From an uncultured Gammaproteobacteria bacterium (GTDB lineage: Bacteria > Pseudomonadota > Gammaproteobacteria > Pseudomonadales > Pseudohongiellaceae), in contig CAIYIP010000255.1 in assembly GCA_903926285.1 (NCBI GenBank), positions 1 through 17,970 of the forward strand: a DNA stretch of 17,970 nt, given 5' to 3'. This document shows, piece by piece, positions 1-6,998 of the stretch (its first letter is position 1; every line of letters starts with the position of its first letter). Below the pieces are notes generated by a model, which did no database searches, was not told the origin of the DNA, and saw only the letters and a program-made list of their open reading frames with translations. The translations under genes were made by a program, and so were the position numbers.

Positions 1-12
1 GAGGATGAAAAA

Positions 13-1920
13 TTGAATGCCATTGAACACCCCGAGTGGACGATTGAACAATCGAAGGATCTCTATGGCTTCGAGCGCTGGGGCAATGACTATTTCAGCG
101 TCTCCGAAAACGGCAATGTCACCGCGCGCACCCTCAATTCTGAAGTAGAGCTACTCGAAATTGTCAACGGCATGCTGGAGCGTGATCTGCAGATGCCGGT
201 CCTGCTGCGCATTGAGAATATCCTGGATGCCCAGATTCATCGCTTGAACACTACCTTTCGCAAGGCCATTGAAACGCTGGGGTATAAAGGCGAATACCGC
301 GGCGTTTATCCGATCAAGGTTAACCAGCAAGCGCAAGTGGTAGAAGAAATCGCTGCCTTTGGTGCACGTTACGAACATGGTTTTGAAGTCGGCAGCAAGC
401 CGGAAATCATCGTTGCACTTTCCACACTCGAAGAGCCCGGCAGCATCATCATCTGCAACGGCTACAAGGACCAGGAATTCATTGAGCTTGGTCTTTCTGC
501 AATCAAACTCGGCTTTATTTGTATATTTGTCGTCGAAACACCAACCGAGATTCCGATCATCATCGAACGCAGCCGCGCAATGAAGATCGAGCCGATTATT
601 GGTGTGCGGGTTAAAACCACGGTTAACGTGTCTGGCCACTGGAACAGCACAAGCGGCGACCGCAGCGTATTTGGCCTTACTGCGACTCAGCTCGTCGATC
701 TCGTCGATACACTCAAAGCCGAGAACATGCTGCATTGCTTGCAACTCGTGCATTGCCATTTAGGTTCGCAGATTCCCAACATTCAGGACATTCGCAGTGG
801 CATCACCGAAGTCTGCCGTTTCTATGCCGATCTGATCAAGGAAGGCGCACCACTGCGTTACATTGACCTTGGTGGCGGTCTCGCGGTTGATTACACCGGC
901 TGGGGTTCCAATGATGGCCAGAGTCGCAACTACTCGCTTAATGAATATTGCGAAGATATTGTCGATACGCTCAAGTCCACGTTCGATGACTACGACATTC
1001 AGCATCCAACAATAGTCACAGAATCAGGCCGTGCCACGATTGCGTACTCCTCCATTCTGATCTTCAATATTTTGGATACCACCAAGTTTGAAGCTGTGAA
1101 AATGCCGATACAGCATCCGGATGAAGACGCCATCATCACCAAGATGCGCGAGATTTATCCCAATCTTTGCGAAGCGCGTTTGCAGGAATGTTACAACGAC
1201 GCCAATTTCTACCGGAATGAAGCGCGTGAACTATTCAAGCGCGGCCATCTCGACTTGCGCACACGTTCAGCCGTAGAAAATCTGTTTCTGGATTTGTTGC
1301 ACAAGATTTCCGATATTGCGGAAACCATGGCACGAGTTCCTGCCGACCTGGAAGGGCTCAAATTGTCGCTGGCTGATATTTATTACGGTAATTTCAGCTT
1401 ATTTCAATCCTTACCCGATTCCTGGGCGATAGATCAGTTATTTCCTGTCGCCCCGATCCATCGTCTTAAGGAAGAGCCCAAGCGCCGCGGCATCATCGCC
1501 GATATAACCTGCGATTGTGATGGCAAGATCGACAGTTTTGTCGGCGAGAGTGAAGTTTCACCCGTGCTACCGCTGCACGAATTGCGCGAAGGCGAAGAAT
1601 ATTACGTCGGTGTGTTTCTGGTAGGTGCCTATCAGGAAACGCTCGGCGACTTGCACAACCTGTTTGGTGATACCAACGTCGTGAGTGTGCGTATCAATCG
1701 CGATGGTACTTACGATTTTGTCAAGGAAATGCACGGCGACACCATTTCTGATGTGCTCAGTTACGTGGAATACCATCCCAAGGAAATGCAGCTGCGGCAT
1801 CGCAATACCGCCGAGCGCGCAGTGCGCGAGGGCAGGATCACCACCAAGGACCGGCAGCAGATTATCAAGCTGTTTAACGAAAGTATGAACGGCTACACGT
1901 ACTACGAAAGAGAAGACTGA
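13..1920 (+). CDS. speA: Biosynthetic arginine decarboxylase (SpeA)
   Basis: PLP-dependent, cytosolic enzyme that decarboxylates L-arginine to agmatine, the first step of the polyamine route encoded here. The 635-residue product matches the SpeA family along its length (E. coli SpeA is about 658). Visible landmarks are YPIKVNQ with the PLP lysine at K102, HCHLGSQ at 247-253, the glycine-rich GGGL at 287-290 that contacts the PLP phosphate, TESGRA, and the C-terminal ITCDCDG block with C500. The start is a TTG 8 bases after a GAGG at positions 1-4. The frame stays open to the left edge, so a start just outside the window cannot be excluded, but homology begins shortly after this TTG. A polyamine dehydrogenase gene follows 64 bases later. 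That gap carries a 10-base direct repeat AGCGAATATA (1934-1943 and 1958-1967). Function is very secure. Confidence 0.96.
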   Translation: MNAIEHPEWTIEQSKDLYGFERWGNDYFSVSENGNVTARTLNSEVELLEIVNGMLERDLQMPVLLRIENILDAQIHRLNTTFRKAIETLGYKGEYRGVYPIKVNQQAQVVEEIAAFGARYEHGFEVGSKPEIIVALSTLEEPGSIIICNGYKDQEFIELGLSAIKLGFICIFVVETPTEIPIIIERSRAMKIEPIIGVRVKTTVNVSGHWNSTSGDRSVFGLTATQLVDLVDTLKAENMLHCLQLVHCHLGSQIPNIQDIRSGITEVCRFYADLIKEGAPLRYIDLGGGLAVDYTGWGSNDGQSRNYSLNEYCEDIVDTLKSTFDDYDIQHPTIVTESGRATIAYSSILIFNILDTTKFEAVKMPIQHPDEDAIITKMREIYPNLCEARLQECYNDANFYRNEARELFKRGHLDLRTRSAVENLFLDLLHKISDIAETMARVPADLEGLKLSLADIYYGNFSLFQSLPDSWAIDQLFPVAPIHRLKEEPKRRGIIADITCDCDGKIDSFVGESEVSPVLPLHELREGEEYYVGVFLVGAYQETLGDLHNLFGDTNVVSVRINRDGTYDFVKEMHGDTISDVLSYVEYHPKEMQLRHRNTAERAVREGRITTKDRQQIIKLFNESMNGYTYYERED

Positions 1921-1984
1921 GTTCAACTGTAGAAGCGAATATAGAAGTAAAAATAGCAGCGAATATAAAGCGGATGGAGCGAAC

Positions 1985-3193
1985 ATGGCTAAAGTTTTGA
2001 TCATCGGTGCAGGTGGCGTAGGGCAGGTTGTCGCCCACAAGTGTGCGCAATTGCCGGAAGTGTTCAGCGACATAACACTGGCGAGCCGAACCGAATCCAA
2101 GTGCAAGAAAATTGCCGAGCAGATCCGTGAAAAGCAGGGCCGTGTTATCAGTACTGCGCAGGTCGACGCCGACAATGTACCGGAACTTGTCGCCCTTATT
2201 CTCAAGCTGAAACCCGAGCTCGTGATCAACGTTGCGTTGCCTTACCAGGATCTCACGATCATGGATGCGTGCCTGGAAACCGGCGTCAACTATCTTGATA
2301 CCGCCAACTACGAACCCCTCGATAACGCAAAATTCGAATATAAATGGCAGTGGGCGTATCAGGACAAATTCACCAAGGCGAATCTGATGGCCTTGCTTGG
2401 TTCAGGCTTTGATCCTGGTGCCACCAACGTATTTACCGCGTGGATAGCCAAGCATTATTTCGATGAGATCCATACGCTCGACATCATTGACGTGAATGGC
2501 GGCAACCATGGTTATCCCTTCGCAACGAACTTCAATCCCGAGATTAACATTCGTGAAGTGACTGCAGAATGCAAACATTGGGAAAACGGCGAATTTGTTG
2601 TCACGCCGCCGATGTCGCTGAAGCAGTCTTTTACCTGTCCTGACGCTGTTGGTACTTACAACATCTACCGCATGTACCATGAAGAACTGGAGTCGCTGAC
2701 CAAAAATTTCCCTACCCTGAAAAAAGCCCAGTTCTGGATGAGTTTTGGCGAGAGCTACCTCAAGCATCTGGAAGTGCTCGGCAACGTGGGTATGACGCGT
2801 ATTGATCCTGTCGAGTTCCAGGGGCAGCAGATTGTGCCAATCCAGTTTCTCAAGGCTTTGCTGCCTGATCCTTCAACCCTTGGTCCACGTACTACCGGCA
2901 AGACCTGTATCGGTTGCCATGTGACGGGCCTCAAGGACGGCAAACCGCGCAAAATTTTTGTGTATCAGATTTCTGACCATCAGACCTGTTACCGTGAAGT
3001 ATTGTCGCAGGCAATTTCCTACACCACGGGTGTACCTGCAATGATCGGCGCCAAGCTTATGATCGAGAAGAAATGGGCAAAGCCAGGTGTGTGGAATATG
3101 GAGCAGATGGAGCCCGATCCCTTCATGGCTGATATGAATCTTTACGGCCTGCCCTGGCAGGTCATCGAAGAACCTGGATTCAACCTTGTCTGA
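1985..3193 (+). CDS. Carboxynorspermidine/carboxyspermidine dehydrogenase-like (or carboxyaminopropylagmatine dehydrogenase)
   Basis: Saccharopine-dehydrogenase-fold reductase, 402 residues. Family members join L-aspartate beta-semialdehyde to a diamine (diaminopropane, putrescine) or agmatine and reduce the imine with NADPH, giving a carboxylated polyamine. The N-terminus is a Rossmann loop GAGGVG at 8-13, followed by ITLASRT, which would bind the nucleotide. Family blocks seen further on include LINVALP-like VINVALP, GSGFDPGATNVF, NGGNHGYPFATNFNPE, FWMSFGESYLKHL, KALLPDPSTLGPRTTGKTCI and QAISYTTGVPAM. These resemble the Vibrio cholerae carboxynorspermidine synthase in order and wording as I remember that protein. 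A GGAG at 1976-1979 precedes the ATG by 5 bases. Its stop overlaps the next gene by 8 bases, implying translational coupling. Substrate (putrescine, diaminopropane or agmatine) cannot be read from the sequence; adjacency to speA without an obviously active agmatinase makes agmatine plausible. Confidence 0.9.
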   Translation: MAKVLIIGAGGVGQVVAHKCAQLPEVFSDITLASRTESKCKKIAEQIREKQGRVISTAQVDADNVPELVALILKLKPELVINVALPYQDLTIMDACLETGVNYLDTANYEPLDNAKFEYKWQWAYQDKFTKANLMALLGSGFDPGATNVFTAWIAKHYFDEIHTLDIIDVNGGNHGYPFATNFNPEINIREVTAECKHWENGEFVVTPPMSLKQSFTCPDAVGTYNIYRMYHEELESLTKNFPTLKKAQFWMSFGESYLKHLEVLGNVGMTRIDPVEFQGQQIVPIQFLKALLPDPSTLGPRTTGKTCIGCHVTGLKDGKPRKIFVYQISDHQTCYREVLSQAISYTTGVPAMIGAKLMIEKKWAKPGVWNMEQMEPDPFMADMNLYGLPWQVIEEPGFNLV

Positions 3194-4364
3194 GCAGATA
3201 GCCGCCAGCACCTTCAAGACCTTTGACCCTGGCAGGGTGCCTTCGCCCTGCTTCGTCGTCGATGAAGTTGCAATCGAACGTAACTTGCAGATTTTGCATG
3301 ATGTGGAGCAACGCTCCGGGGCGAAAGTCCTGATCGCGTTGAAAGCATTTTCGATGTTCAGCATGGCGCCTCTCATCATGCGCTACTTGTCCGGTGCCTG
3401 CGCAAGCGGCTTGCTCGAAGCGCGTCTTGGCAAGGAAGAGTATGGCAAGGAGGTGCACGTATTTTCTGCTGCCTTTACCAGGCCACACCTGCAGGAGATT
3501 CTCAAAATTGCTGACCATATTGTGTTCAACACGTGGTCGCAGTGGCAGCGTTTTCAGCCTGAGATCAAGGCTGCACAGCAACAGCGTCCCGGGCTCGAGT
3601 TTGGCCTGCGCATCAATCCGCGCCATTCCGAAGGTGCGGTTCCGCTTTATGATCCCTGCGCTCCAGGTTCTCGCCTCGGAACACCGATCGACCAGTTACT
3701 CCACAAGGATCTCACGGGCATCAACGGCTTGCACTTCCATACCCTTTGTGAGCAGAATTTTGCGCCTCTGGCCCGAACGCTTGATGCGGTCGAACACCAA
3801 TGCCCACAATTGTTGCATGAAATGCAGTGGGTGAATTTTGGTGGTGGCCATCACATCACGCATCCTGACTATGATGTCGAAGCCCTGATCGAACGCATCA
3901 AGCGTTTCAGCGACAAATACCAGGTACAGGTCTACCTTGAGCCGGGCGAAGCGATTGCGATCCGCAGCGGAGTGCTGGTCAGCGAAGTGCTGGATCTGAT
4001 GGAAAATGAAGCGAGTATCGCAATTCTGGATACGTCTGCGACTTGCCATATGCCTGATACGCTGGAAATGCCGTATCGGGCGCATATCTTCAATTCAGGA
4101 GCTGCGGGGCAGTATGCGCATACTTATCGTCTTGGAGGCTTAAGTTGTCTTGCAGGAGATGTCATGGGCGATTATAGTTTCGACCAGCCTCTCCAGGTGG
4201 GACAACGTCTGCTCTTCGACGACATGGCACATTACACCATGGTCAAGACTACCACCTTCAATGGAGTGCCTTTACCCGCACTTGCGATCTGGAATTCCAG
4301 TACGAATAACTTGCGTATCGTGCGTGAATTCGGTTATGAAGACTTCCGAAACCGATTATCTTGA
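3186..4364 (+). CDS. nspC: Carboxynorspermidine/carboxyspermidine decarboxylase (NspC family)
   Basis: PLP fold-III decarboxylase, 392 residues, related to alanine racemase and SpeA. It removes the carboxylate from carboxy(nor)spermidine, or from carboxyaminopropylagmatine in the alternative pathway, to give the free polyamine. Visible motifs are IALKAFS with the PLP lysine K53, the conserved histidine block LHFHTLCEQ, the phosphate loop NFGGGHH, EPGEA at 252-256, the CHMPD block at 287-291 and SCLAGD at 320-325 with the probable catalytic cysteine C321. The start is a TTG that overlaps the upstream stop by 8 bases. No ATG lies before the first conserved strand, so TTG is the best choice; the SD is weak, consistent with coupling. 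The pairing with the dehydrogenase is the diagnostic signature of the carboxy-polyamine route. Family is secure, exact substrate is not. Confidence 0.92.
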   Translation: MSEQIAASTFKTFDPGRVPSPCFVVDEVAIERNLQILHDVEQRSGAKVLIALKAFSMFSMAPLIMRYLSGACASGLLEARLGKEEYGKEVHVFSAAFTRPHLQEILKIADHIVFNTWSQWQRFQPEIKAAQQQRPGLEFGLRINPRHSEGAVPLYDPCAPGSRLGTPIDQLLHKDLTGINGLHFHTLCEQNFAPLARTLDAVEHQCPQLLHEMQWVNFGGGHHITHPDYDVEALIERIKRFSDKYQVQVYLEPGEAIAIRSGVLVSEVLDLMENEASIAILDTSATCHMPDTLEMPYRAHIFNSGAAGQYAHTYRLGGLSCLAGDVMGDYSFDQPLQVGQRLLFDDMAHYTMVKTTTFNGVPLPALAIWNSSTNNLRIVREFGYEDFRNRLS

Positions 4365-4398
4365 TAATAACTGTGGATATCTTGAGATATTAGATTTA

Positions 4399-4432
4399 AA
4401 AAGGGGGGGAAGGTTGAAAACCCCCTCCTTAC
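4399..4432. terminator. G/C-rich hairpin between nspC and the ureohydrolase-like gene
   Basis: Positions 4401-4409 (AAGGGGGGG) can pair with 4422-4430 (CCCCTCCTT) as nine base pairs including one G-U, with a 12-base loop. On the plus strand no T-run follows, so it is not a classical terminator for the operon. On the minus strand the stem is followed by five T, the form of an intrinsic terminator. It may instead attenuate or protect the polyamine mRNA, changing the dose of the last gene relative to the first three. Confidence 0.4.
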
Positions 4433-4494
4433 AGTATTCCTGACGCTGGAGTCCGGAAACTGCAACTTGCTAACTGCATGAGGTAATATTTTTA

Positions 4495-5382
4495 ATGCCC
4501 AATCCAAAACAAAAAGCAGCATCTGCATCTGCTGTTTTTTTAGGTCCCACTTTAAAGCAACCAAAACCATCGGACGCTTTCTTCCATATCCTGCCTATTC
4601 CTTTTGTGGGCGAGCGGTTTAATAAATCGGCGATGGCCAGTGCACCCGAGGCAATCATTCAGGCTTCAAGTACCCTGGATCACTGGGATGGCAGAAGCAT
4701 TCCGGCCAAGCATGGTGTCTATACCCACGCTGCGGTGGACTGTAAGGGAACCACTGAAAAAGTCCTCGCAAAAATTACGAGTGAAGTCAGCAGCATCATG
4801 AAGATGGAGAAATTTCCGATTGGCCTTGGTGGCGACGGCATTGTGTCGTACGCGATGGTCAAGGGACTACTTGATGCAGGCGTGGAAAATTTCGGCGTGA
4901 TTCATATTGATGCCCAGGCTGACCTGCGTGAAGAGGACAACGGCAACTTGTGGAGCGAAGCTTGCGTCATGAAACGCATAGTTGACGAAGATGTGCCTTT
5001 GTTCCAGTTGGGTGTCAGAAGCATCAGCAAGGAAGAAGTCGATGCGCGCCGTGTATATGGCGTCAAGTTCTATGATGCCGATTTCCTGGTTTCCAGGAAT
5101 GTCACCAAGGTTGAGCTGCCAAGCGAATTTCCTGATACGGTATTCCTGAGCATTGATATCGACGGTTTTGATCCATCCGTGTTCCCGACTCCTGGTGCAG
5201 TACCGGGTGGTCTGGGTTGGGTGCAGGTGCTGATGCTGATTGAGTCCATCGCCCAGCAAGCCAACATCATTGGCTTCGACCTGACCGAGTTCAATCCCTT
5301 GCCCGGACAGCCGTATTACGACAACGCAGCTGCCCTTCTTGTTTACAAGATCATGGGCATTGTTGAGCGTACCCGCCTGTAG
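4495..5382 (+). CDS. Arginase/agmatinase-fold protein with degenerate metal site (putative pseudo-ureohydrolase)
   Basis: A 295-residue member of the ureohydrolase superfamily (arginase, agmatinase, aminopropylagmatine ureohydrolase), which hydrolyse a guanidino group to urea with two Mn ions. The fold is clear: LGGDG at 111-115, HIDAQADLR at 137-145, SEACVMKRI at 154-162, SIDIDGFDP at 219-227, PGGLGW and FDLTEFNP at 261-268. The canonical forms are GGDH, DAHxDLR and SHACVMRR. Here the histidines are G115, Q141 and E155, so two metal ligands and one active-site histidine are gone. D139, D143, D221, D223 and E265 remain. The N-terminal RPGTRFGPEAIR-type block is also altered, keeping only APEAI. 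Start: ATG 10 bases after GAGGT (4480-4484). It lies 130 bases behind nspC and ends in a terminator, so it belongs to the operon. It could be catalytically dead and regulatory, or use a changed mechanism. Fold is certain, activity doubtful. Confidence 0.85.
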   Translation: MPNPKQKAASASAVFLGPTLKQPKPSDAFFHILPIPFVGERFNKSAMASAPEAIIQASSTLDHWDGRSIPAKHGVYTHAAVDCKGTTEKVLAKITSEVSSIMKMEKFPIGLGGDGIVSYAMVKGLLDAGVENFGVIHIDAQADLREEDNGNLWSEACVMKRIVDEDVPLFQLGVRSISKEEVDARRVYGVKFYDADFLVSRNVTKVELPSEFPDTVFLSIDIDGFDPSVFPTPGAVPGGLGWVQVLMLIESIAQQANIIGFDLTEFNPLPGQPYYDNAAALLVYKIMGIVERTRL

Positions 5383-5411
5383 ATCTGACTGTCCTGAACT
5401 GTCAGATTTTT
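5383..5411 (+). terminator. Probable rho-independent terminator of the polyamine operon
   Basis: Immediately after the TAG stop, ATCTGAC (5383-5389) pairs with GTCAGAT (5401-5407), seven base pairs with an 11-base loop, followed by TTTT (5408-5411). The stem is moderately AT-rich, so termination may be partial. Position directly after the last gene of the cluster supports it. Confidence 0.6.
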
Positions 5412-5713
5412 GGGTACGATTGACCTTGGTTACCTTGGGTTCACTGTTCTGAAGCAGTAACTTTTTATAGCGATATAGCGAACCCTGTCCGGGGTTCGTC
5501 CTTTGCTGTCATCTGACTCGATGGCAGCAACACGAGCGTTATTCGGTCACCTGACTTTGATCGCTCCCCAGGCCTTGCATCCTTCATTTAAGATAGTTGC
5601 TTCCCAGTGCAGACCAGGCAGGGGAAAGTTAAGATGGTCAGAGCAAATTATTGTGACATCTTTCTCAGAATGGGTTGGCTAAATGCCTTACCTTCTCAGA
5701 AGCGGTGATTTTT
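5412..5713. other. Intergenic region with two adjacent hairpins
   Basis: About 300 bases without a convincing gene. Two hairpins stand close together: CGAACCC (5479-5485) with GGGTTCG (5492-5498), and GCTGTCATC (5505-5513) with GATGGCAGC (5520-5528), the second with one G-U pair. Neither is followed by a T-run, so they may be RNA structural elements or remnants of a palindromic repeat. I see no clear promoter hexamers for the next gene. Confidence 0.4.
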
Positions 5714-6022
5714 ATGATGATGAAGTTCCTGCAAGCCCTGATTCTTTTTGCCACTGTTGGTTTGGCTTTTGCGCAGGATTTTCTTGCTAGTCTTGGTATT
5801 GAAGCGAGTTATACCACGATTGCTGCGCTTGGGGTGGCCTTGACGACCTTGCTGGTTTTTCGCGGCATAATTCCGATCATTGCTGTTGTGATTCTTACCG
5901 CCCTGGTCACTGTTCCGCAGAGCCAGTTCGCTTCCTGGAATCTTGACCTTGACGCCGTCCGCGCCCTGGCCATTGTTATCATGATTTACCCCTGGATCAA
6001 AAAACTTGCGGCAGACAACTGA
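5714..6022 (+). CDS. Small hydrophobic membrane protein, unknown function
   Basis: I do not recognise this family. The product is 102 residues from the first of three consecutive ATG codons (5714, 5717, 5720); the frame could extend to a TTG at 5675 but those 13 residues do not look like a membrane-protein start. Residues 4-20 form a hydrophobic stretch ending in AFAQ, which could be a signal peptide or first helix. Residues 33-49 and 51-67 are strongly hydrophobic, separated by FRG, and a shorter hydrophobic stretch lies at 82-93 before WIKK. So it is probably an inner-membrane protein with three or four helices. The SD is weak. It stands alone between the polyamine terminator and a convergent minus-strand gene, so context says nothing about function. 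It may be a real small gene because hydrophobicity is sustained throughout, but that is the only evidence. Confidence 0.6.
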   Translation: MMMKFLQALILFATVGLAFAQDFLASLGIEASYTTIAALGVALTTLLVFRGIIPIIAVVILTALVTVPQSQFASWNLDLDAVRALAIVIMIYPWIKKLAADN

Positions 6023-6085
6023 TGCCGCAATTGCAGGTAGTCTCAGCACCACGCGGCTGTTAAACGACCCTCATCCGGGAACTGC

Positions 6086-6994
6086 TTAGTCCACAAAATC
6101 CGGTTCGAAAAAACACCAAACCACATTGGGAAACTGCAGCTTGAATGCGGCTTCTACCCGGTTGATCGCTTCAATCAATGCCGTATCGCTGGCTTGTGGT
6201 GCCATTTGCGCCTTGATGGCGGTCATCACATCATCACCCATCTGCATGGTTAGCAGATTGAAGATGCGCTCGACACCAGGCTGGCTTTCCAGAAACGTTA
6301 ACATGCGTTGGTATTCGGCTGGTTCGACGCCTTGACCGATTATCAGCGCCTTGACCTCGACTCCAACCATAAACGCAACGATAAGCAGCAGTATGCCAAT
6401 GCCTATGCTGCCCAACGCATCAAATAAAGGATTGCCAGTGATCATGGCCAACGACACGGCGATAAGCGCCAATACCAGACCCATCAAGGCGGCAAGGTCC
6501 TCACCAAAAATAACCAGTAATTCACTTTGCCGGGTCTCCACAAACCATTGGCGGAAACTGCGCCCTGCGCGCACTTTATTTACTTCACGAATACAGCCTG
6601 CCATTGAAAGCGCTTCAGCGACTATTGCAAACAGCAGCACGCCAATCGCGATCCACGGCGATTTAACCGGCTCCGTTTCATGCAATTTGTGCATGCCCTC
6701 ATAAACCGAAAACAAACCTCCCATGCTGAACAGCATGATCGCAACAATGAAGGACCAGAAATAAACTGTTTTGCCATACCCAAGTGGATGGTGGGAATCA
6801 GGAGGTCGCTTCGCGCTTTTGATGCCAAATAGCAGCAAGCCCTGGTTACCGCAATCGGCGAGGGAGTGAATGCCTTCAGCCAGCATCGAGCCGGAGTTGG
6901 TAATGAATGCTGCGATGAGCTTGGCTACTGCAATCGAAAAATTGGCAATAAGTGCATAAATAATCGACTTGAGGGAATCAGCTTGATGGGACAT
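6086..6994 (-). CDS. Cation diffusion facilitator transporter, ZNT9 (SLC30A9)-like
   Basis: Inner-membrane proton-coupled divalent cation transporter (CDF family), most likely for zinc or a related metal, 302 residues. It shows the expected six hydrophobic helices over roughly 1-215 and a hydrophilic C-terminal domain. Helix 2 carries AEGIHSLADCGNQ with the metal-binding H43-x3-D47. Helix 5 carries FGEDLAAL, where E165-D166 takes the place of the usual H-x3-D. The block ITGNPLFDALGSIGIG (185-200) and the loop HHPLGYGK are typical of the ZNT9 branch rather than the FieF branch. The histidine-rich loop of other ZnT proteins is absent. It starts 4 bases after the ptsP stop with no SD of its own, so it is translated by coupling with ptsP. 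No metal-responsive operator is visible. Metal specificity cannot be read here. Confidence 0.9.
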   Translation of the reverse strand: MSHQADSLKSIIYALIANFSIAVAKLIAAFITNSGSMLAEGIHSLADCGNQGLLLFGIKSAKRPPDSHHPLGYGKTVYFWSFIVAIMLFSMGGLFSVYEGMHKLHETEPVKSPWIAIGVLLFAIVAEALSMAGCIREVNKVRAGRSFRQWFVETRQSELLVIFGEDLAALMGLVLALIAVSLAMITGNPLFDALGSIGIGILLLIVAFMVGVEVKALIIGQGVEPAEYQRMLTFLESQPGVERIFNLLTMQMGDDVMTAIKAQMAPQASDTALIEAINRVEAAFKLQFPNVVWCFFEPDFVD

Positions 6995-6998
6995 AGAT

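Noticed and set aside
151..759. Long minus-strand open frame opposite speA
   Set aside because: Lies wholly inside the strongly conserved speA frame and shows no family motifs; a codon-bias shadow.
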